In this document: piece by piece, positions 57,691 to 64,000 of the stretch
Layout of the letters: every line of letters starts with the position of its first letter
Position numbering within the stretch: the first letter of the stretch is position 1
Assembly (NCBI RefSeq): GCF_014633365.1
Contig: NC_068346.1
Coordinates: 31,662,639-31,726,638, forward strand
Length of the DNA stretch: 64,000 nucleotides
Origin: Diospyros lotus
Lineage: Eukaryota; Streptophyta; Magnoliopsida; Ericales; Ebenaceae
Direction: 5' to 3'
Translations under genes and position numbers: made by a program
The notes under the pieces: model-generated
The model's database searches: none
Told to the model about the DNA's origin: nothing
Seen by the model: the letters and a program-made list of their open reading frames with translations, nothing else

Positions 57691-58674
57691 ATGGAAGGAA
57701 ATAATAATGACCATTACTACATAAACTTACTCAATTATGATCAGAATATTGTAGACAAATATGCAAATGTGGCGGCCACTCCATCCTTACCTGATTCATC
57801 CGAAGTCAACACTCAAAGAAAGGTACGAACAAAAAATTTCTCAATGCAAGACGATTGTATGCTCGTGTCAGCATGGCTAAATATTAGTACGGATGCTACA
57901 CATGGTAACGATCAAACGAAACAAAGGTATTGGGAAAGAGTTCATGCCTATTTTCATCAATATAAGGAGTTTGAATCTGATCGAAATTTCAATTCGTTGA
58001 TGCATCGTTGATCTACAATCTAACTTGCTGTGACTAAATTTCAAGGATATTATAACCAAATAGATGGCAGAAATCAAAGTGGAACAACAGAACAAGATAA
58101 GGTAACCTCCATTATTCTTTTGTTGCTAATTATTAATATCATGTTGATAGTCATAATTATTGACATTATTTTTAACTTATTAGATTTCTCAAGTAATAGA
58201 GATGTACAAGAGCATACAAAAGTCTACTTTCACATTTCTACATTGCTGGCATAAGTTGCGATATGCACCAAAATTTTCTACGAGTTCGTCAAAGAAAAAA
58301 TCTAAAAGTTCTCAACATGCAAGTCCAGCAACATCATCACCATCTACTTTCGATTCGATGAACTTAGATGATATTGACGCCCGACACAATGAGCCTTCAT
58401 TGGAACAACCAATGGGAAGAAATGCTACAAAAGAACGAGAGCGAAAAAATAAATCCAACATAACAGACTCTTCTACTGGAGAACTAGCAAACATGTTGAA
58501 GGAAATTACTGAAAAGAGAACGCAATCCCAAATGTTATTAATTGAACAAATGAATGAGATGTTAAGGTTGGAAAAAGATAGGGTTGAACTATAAAGAAAA
58601 AGGGAAAAACGCGAACAACAACTTTATGAAGAAAGAATTATTAGAGTTGATAATAGCAATATGGATGAACTTTA
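57691..58674 (+). pseudogene. PIF/Harbinger ORF1 (Myb/SANT-like DNA-binding protein) relic
   Basis: From ATG 57691 the product starts MEGNNNDHYYINLLNYDQN. The trihelix/Myb-like part follows: TKNFSMQDDCMLVSAWLNISTDATHGNDQTKQRYWERVHAYFHQYKEF, then RNFNSLMHR and ITKFQGYYNQIDGRNQSGTTEQDK-type text. An intron (58102-58183, GT-AG) joins it to ISQVIEMYKSIQKSTFTFLHCWHKLRYAPKF and a charged C-terminal coiled coil. These features match the ORF1 partner protein of PIF/Harbinger transposons, which binds DNA and aids the transposase. Stops at 58009 (Trp codon to TGA), 58018 and 58592 disable it. No transposase (ORF2) is found; an LTR starts at 58683. Confidence 0.8.
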
Positions 58675-58682
58675 AGTTGAAT

Positions 58683-58955
58683 TGTCAGGGCCCACTCTCG
58701 GATCACCCGCTAGCATAGGAAATCCGTGAGAAGGTCCACACAAGATGGATACAGATACAAACATCACTTAACATTTTGTCAAAATTTCTTTTCATTTCCA
58801 TATTTGCTCACTATCAATAGGAGCCAAAAATAACATTATACATCATTCTTTACATCATAAACTTGGGTTTACAACCCAACATTTTAAAAATTAAAGGGTA
58901 TCAAGGCTCCAAATACAAAACAAAACCCTCTAATCATGCCTTCAACTACATCCAT
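58683..58955 (-). repeat. LTR end, family C-related, minus orientation (left copy)
   Basis: TGTCAGGGCCCACTCTCGGATC starts a block nearly identical to 63637-63920. In minus orientation it ends CTAGCGGGTGATCCGAGAGT, like the ends of families B and C. The inner boundary is uncertain because the right copy stops at 63920. Confidence 0.7.
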
Positions 58956-60974
58956 GGATCTTCGAGACTAGGACATCTCTGTACACATCTAACCATAACT
59001 CGCCCCACTTACTTATCCAACGCTAGAGTGGTAATTATTATTGTAGGCAACTTTCACCAACTATGTTTGATCATCCTAACAGCCATGGAACTTCCTTATG
59101 CATACTCTAAGCATATCCTCCAATATCGAAATAATCCTTATTGTCCGCCTGATAGCTGTGGATGAGACACAGCATTGGACTTCAACCCAAAGGCATAATC
59201 ACATGCATCCTTCAGGCCCATAGATGTGGCCAATATCAAAGCCCATACCATTCAATGCTCAAGTTTTGGAAACCTCTCTATAGAAGGTCTTTCCCAATAA
59301 GTTAACTCATTTTCCAAGTCGTTCAAGACAACAGAGTAGTAACGCTCAAAATTTCTCTTTAACAACCAACTGCACACCTTGTTGTCTGAGTGACTCCTTA
59401 TATTTGCAATGATCATAAATGGCGATCACTTCTCTACCACTCAGACCTTGGCAAGATCCACAAAAAAACTGCTTCTTTTGACCAAAATTCACATTTGCCA
59501 CTCATGGCATACATCTTGCGACTTTTTTTTTTTCTTGGTCAAAATGATCTTAAATACTCCTGACGAGTCTTCTCACTCAGCGGGTATATCCTCATATCAT
59601 CGATGAACCATAGTATCGACTTTGGGATGACTTACTTCCCCGCCTCACCATTCACTGATACCTTTTAAACTACATGACACTATTAGATATAGTGCCCCGC
59701 CTCAACAACTATCCCAACAATCATCCTCTTACGATGGGGTTCTCACCTGTCATGATCACTTATTTCAGGTATAACCATTTGTGCACTCCCGTACACTGCC
59801 ATATTTCCTCATCTCTTTATGAATTGATCTATGATCATCTAAGTGCTATTAATATATATAATGATACCGCATCAAACTTGACTATACATACATACATACA
59901 TATATATATCTATTGCCTACATTACTATTTTAATGGTTTTAGAAAACCACACTCAGCAAAAACACAGTCGACAGACGAAAGGAAACGGGAGACTGTTCGT
60001 GACTGGTCAACAACTCCTTACCATCGGTCAACAGCTGCTATACTGAAATAGGCTCTCACCTTATTATTTTCTTTCCCTTAGCTTCTCATTAGCCTACAGA
60101 ATAGCATTACATTTTTATATGGTCTAGCCTTGTTTAGGTTTTACATATATACATACACATGCGTTCGTATGGAAGTCCTTACTCTTTCTTTCTCCTTTAA
60201 TTCACTGTGTACATCCTTGTCCTAAACCCAAACCAAAAATTCAGGCAGGTAATGACACGTGCTTTTCATATAATCCCAACTTAGTTCTTCCCTCGCTTCA
60301 CCACTAGCGCAATTTCTTCTTTAAAAGTTATGCAGTGCTCTTCCCACTTTCCTCAGCACGGAACGTGGCCCAACTTGCCAAAAAGCTCTTAGTGGTGCAC
60401 CCTAACTTGCAACAACTAATCATTCGTCACCTATCTTGCACCAACCCTTGACACATTCATACACAAGGGGCAACAACTCCCTGAGCATAGGGATAAAACT
60501 TACCTTCGCCACCTCAGATGTCGTAAAATGCGACACACCATTACTCATCTCTCGCAGGGTTAGATTGCTTTAGAGGGTATCAATCCCTTCCTTCTCCAAC
60601 TGCTATAATCACAATTATACTCCCCCGCGCATGGGGTCCATCAATCCTGGCATGGCGCCAAGCTTGAGATAATACTAACAGGAAAACTACTTCTTGCAAA
60701 TTGGGCCCTGCAGGCCTCTGTTCCATTCTCCATCTCTGTCCTCTTGGACTTCCTCCTCTATACTAAGGTAACATAGCAACAGAGTTGGGACGATGGCTTT
60801 CTTGACCACTCCGAGAAATTAGCTCCAATTTAACACCTCATGGATTTGGATCACCACATAAGATCATGATCGCTCTTTACAAATGGACTTTAGTCCGGAC
60901 TTCACTCACCATCTCAGTCGACCCATGGGTCCTTATCCTTTAATCCTTTCGGGACAATGGTCTCCATTCAAGCG
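58956..60974 (-). other. Presumed inner part of a minus-strand LTR element, unrecognised
   Basis: It lies between the left LTR copy and the solo LTR at 60975. No open frame on either strand shows a retroviral motif. A (CATA)n-like run is at 59885-59910. It may include the rest of a long LTR. Confidence 0.35.
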
Positions 60975-63292
60975 TGTAACACCCCACCTTCCAAGGCATT
61001 AATATATGCTAGGATTTTTTTTTTCATCAAACATAAATCGGCAATAAATCCTCAACATAAATTGTATTTAATAACACTCCCAAATAAAGTAAGGGAATGA
61101 TACGCTTTAAACATAGCGGAAGCAAGATCAGAACCTGTAAGAAACCTCGAAAACATAACATATGTGGGTACATATAAATCGTTAACCCAACATAACATTA
61201 TAGACGATATTAAAATTTAAACAATACATCCGAATAAAATATGTGGTCTTGGTCCGACATGGGTCCCACAAAATTTCTACCATGATCATGCCTCGATCAC
61301 TTCTTTGCCCTTCCGGCTACTCGGCTCGCCTGGAACGTGGAATATTCCAGGGACATAATCCGATATCAGAAGATGAAATCTTCTAAGTGAGGGTTAGACA
61401 AATATGAATGAATGATGCATGATGCATGGACAATTATAAACATATACCCACAATGTAACTTCCCAGACCCACCAGCCCGGCACGGAACCTTAGGCAGAAT
61501 CCTGAACCTCTTGCAGGATAAACCTAACGTTGTTCCATTAATTGCCCTAGGGGAATTTCGGCTACACTCTTAAGGTAACATCCCAACCCTATGCACGAGT
61601 TTCAATATGACAAAAACATCGTGTCGGGCATATATCACGTTTTCCCATGCAATAGTATATGAACGAAAATGATCATAACATGTGAAAATATTATGTATAG
61701 CAAGGAAATCATATCATATATGAGTTATAGGGACAAAACCACTCACCTTTCACAGTTATCGGGAAACCTCAAAAAATGTGCAAACTACCTCGATTTGCGT
61801 GCCAACCTTGAAATTCGGACCAAATGTTTCACCTCACTTCCCAAAGCACCCTAGACAAGATATTTGTTTAATTAATCAATAAAACCTGTTTTTCTTTAAT
61901 TTTCTTGCCTTTTCTCTATTTTTCTTCAATTTTTCCTTACTAATATTCCAAAATAAATACCTACACCTATTTTTCTCCAAATATTTTTACATAGAAAATT
62001 CTAAGATAATTTTCTAAACTATTTAAAAAAAATTTCACAAAAAACCAAGCCCGCACGTGCTGGCGTGTGCTAGGGCGAGTGAGACTAGCGTGCGGGGCCT
62101 ACGCGCCGGTCATTTTCTCCGGCCACGACTTGCCGAAAAAATGCAAAAATTATACCAAATGAAAGCTCATGACCAATCGATCCTAGGGGTACTTGAATGG
62201 GCTCCAAAGAAGGTCCGGAAGCCGGCCAACGGAGGCCTCGAACTCTCGGCCAGCGGACTGCCTAAGGTTCCGACGAAGCTTCGATTCGCCTTCGATTCTG
62301 CTCCGTTGCTCACCAAATTCTCCAGAATACTTCTACTACTCTCAAGGATCAAAAGCCCTCTATCCTTGCCCCTTGATTCGACCTAAAAAGCCTTCGATTT
62401 CAAGCTCAAAGTTTTAAATTTTTGGCTATAACATGCTCTATTTATAGGCGATGTTAAAGCCCGATTTGCCCATGGCCACTTAGCCCATTGCCTTTGGAGT
62501 CTCCCCCTCCCCTGGATGGACCTGGAAACACCCTTCCTGACTGAAAAAAAGCGAGTTGCAGGTTGCCATTTTTGGCCAGCTTTCATGGTCGAATTTCTCG
62601 AATTTTCGGCCACTTTGATGGCCATTGTCGGCTCATCATCATCACTTGGCCCTGCCTGACCATTGTCTATGCAATCCCAGAAGCTTTCGGCGCCCCTCGT
62701 GGCTTGGTCAGCTTTCCATGGTTGCCATTTTTGGGATTTTGCATTTTGGCCCTTCAATTTTTGGTTTTTACCTTTTTGCCCCTTTTTACTTAGCCCCTGA
62801 ACATTCTAATATTTCATTTGAGATCCTCAAGTTAAATTATTTCAATTTCCCTTTTGCAACTTTTTGAAAAAAATGACATTTTGGCCCCCCTCGGGCAACT
62901 TCGAAGAATTGTACTTAGGTTCATTTCTTCGTTTTGGCTTTAAACCTACTCGTTTCTTCCTGAAACTTCTGAAAGGTTGCTCTAATCGATAGACCGAAGC
63001 TTCCAAAGGTGTTCATTATCATTCTGGGAGTCTCCTACGAGAATTCAATTTTACAGCCTAAATGGTAGCTGTATTTTAGCTGTACCGAAAACTGTTTCTG
63101 ATCCACTTTCTTTCGGTCCTAAAAATCATGCCTCCAGATGCTCACTAGAGGCGTTCCTATTCCTTAGACATTTAAGCCTTAGGGTACTCCCTTCGGTTGA
63201 TTCGATAAATTTTTCGGGCTTTTTAGATACCTAACTTTCCCGAATTTCTAATTTTCCTTTAAAATAATAACCCAAAGTTCTTGGGTATTACA
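60975..63292 (-). mobile_element. Solo LTR, family A (2318 bp), minus orientation
   Basis: In plus reading it begins TGTAACACCCCACC and ends TTGGGTATTACA. The perfect 5-bp duplication AAGCG flanks it (60970-60974 and 63293-63297). The reversed TATA box lies at 62438-62447. Relatives are at 53055-54739 (plus) and 2631-3602 (truncated). Confidence 0.9.
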
Positions 63293-63620
63293 AAGCGTCC
63301 TTCCAACACTCAACCTAATTTAGCTCATAACCAATAGACCTCTATATGAGCTTCTCTCACCACCTTCCCATGTTGTTTCTCAACTCGCTCAATGTACTAA
63401 TATACCTCCCAAGTATTTTTCCACGGGGTGACAATGCAAGTAACGAGGTACTCCTTCCTCAGCCTCAATTCGACGGCCTCTTTACATGCACCCATTTACT
63501 ATATAACCAATTATTTATAATTATTACTTTAATTTAACTTCTCGATTTCGGACTACTAGATATAGTCCTAACTCTATCCGACATTCCTATATGTACAGAG
63601 ACTCCTCTCGTCCCAACCTT

Positions 63621-63632
63621 TGCTCTGATACT
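63621..63632 (-). other. Primer-binding site of a minus-strand LTR element
   Basis: Plus-strand tgctctgatact is the complement of AGTATCAGAGCA, a decayed TGGTATCAGAGC site. It lies four bases before the LTR start at 63637. The pairing marks 63637 as the 5' LTR and 58683 as the 3' LTR of one element. Confidence 0.6.
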
Positions 63633-63636
63633 AAGC

Positions 63637-63920
63637 TGTTATGGCCCACTCTCGGATCATTCGCTAGCATAGGAAATCCGTGAGAAGGTCCACACAAGAT
63701 GGATATAGATATAAACATCACTTAACATTTTGCCAAAATTTCTTTTCATTTCCATATTTTCTCACTGTCAATAAGAGCCAAAAATAACATTATACATCAT
63801 TCTTTACATCATAAACTTGGGTTTACAACCCAACATTTTAAAAATTAAAGGGCATCAAGGCTCCAAATACAAAACAAAACCCTCTAATCATGCCCTCAAC
63901 TACATCCATGGATCTTCGAG
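63637..63920 (-). repeat. LTR end, family C-related, minus orientation (right copy)
   Basis: It starts TGTTATGGCCCACTCTCGG and matches 58683-58955 until GATCTTCGAG, where the two diverge. The remaining 80 bases of the window (63921-64000) are unrelated AT-rich sequence. Confidence 0.7.
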
Positions 63921-64000
63921 GGCTTCGATTTGATATATAATATCATATATTTTGGATATTATTTGAGCTGATTAAAGCTTTTCTTAACCCAAATCAAGTG

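Noticed and set aside
59674..60051. 125-residue open stretch in the minus-strand LTR element
   Set aside because: It includes a CATA-type simple repeat and has no retroviral or host motif.
1..64000. A previously undescribed multi-gene system
   Set aside because: Apart from one conserved host gene, all recognisable coding sequence belongs to known transposon families or to the captured LBD relic. No cluster of unknown co-oriented genes exists.

Overview
This is nuclear DNA of a flowering plant, most likely a eudicot. It is AT-rich, has GT-AG introns and a plant-type ACT-domain gene, and carries Ty1/copia and Ty3/gypsy retrotransposons primed by initiator-Met tRNA (TGGTATCAGAGC-type primer sites), together with MULE, hAT and PIF/Harbinger relics. 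No bacterial, organellar or viral gene set is present. I see one apparently intact host gene, an ACT-repeat protein of the ACR9/ACR10 type in six exons at 28398-31286. Almost everything else is transposon sequence, mostly broken.

Layout. 1-13319 is a nest of elements: a solo LTR (5826-8457, TSD ATAAG) sits inside the 5' LTR of a minus-strand gypsy element (1-9315), which abuts a minus-strand copia LTR (9423-9911), which abuts the 3' half of a plus-strand copia element (9912-13319). 13.5-17 kb holds two MULE-type elements with exact 9-bp TSDs (13581-13846 and 15788-16731) and a small foldback. 18.3-26.8 kb is a gene-free locus of repeated, diverged composite units (foldback, AGGGGTGAG element, tRNA-like element) with one hAT MITE inside. 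26.8-31.6 kb is the ACT gene with a MITE just upstream. 31.6-34.8 kb holds truncated LTRs and a MITE.

35-41.6 kb is a decayed MULE (MuDR-type) transposase gene split by a 2.9-kb solo LTR (TSD ATGCA). The reading frame resumes exactly on the other side. 42257-52708 is a complete but dead copia element with two ~1.37-kb LTRs, primer site and polypurine tract. Its pol breaks off in the reverse transcriptase, and its body contains a LATERAL ORGAN BOUNDARIES DOMAIN (LBD) gene relic that appears intron-free. That relic is itself split by a second solo LTR of the 5826-8457 family (TSD TTTGA). 53-64 kb holds two more solo LTRs (53055-54739 and 60975-63292, TSDs TGTTA/TGTCA and AAGCG), a PIF/Harbinger ORF1 pseudogene (57691-58674) and a minus-strand LTR element running off the right edge.

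The best candidate for something worth follow-up is the LBD transcription-factor sequence inside a copia element. I found no new defence, metabolic or regulatory system. The rest is insertion history that can be read from target-site duplications.
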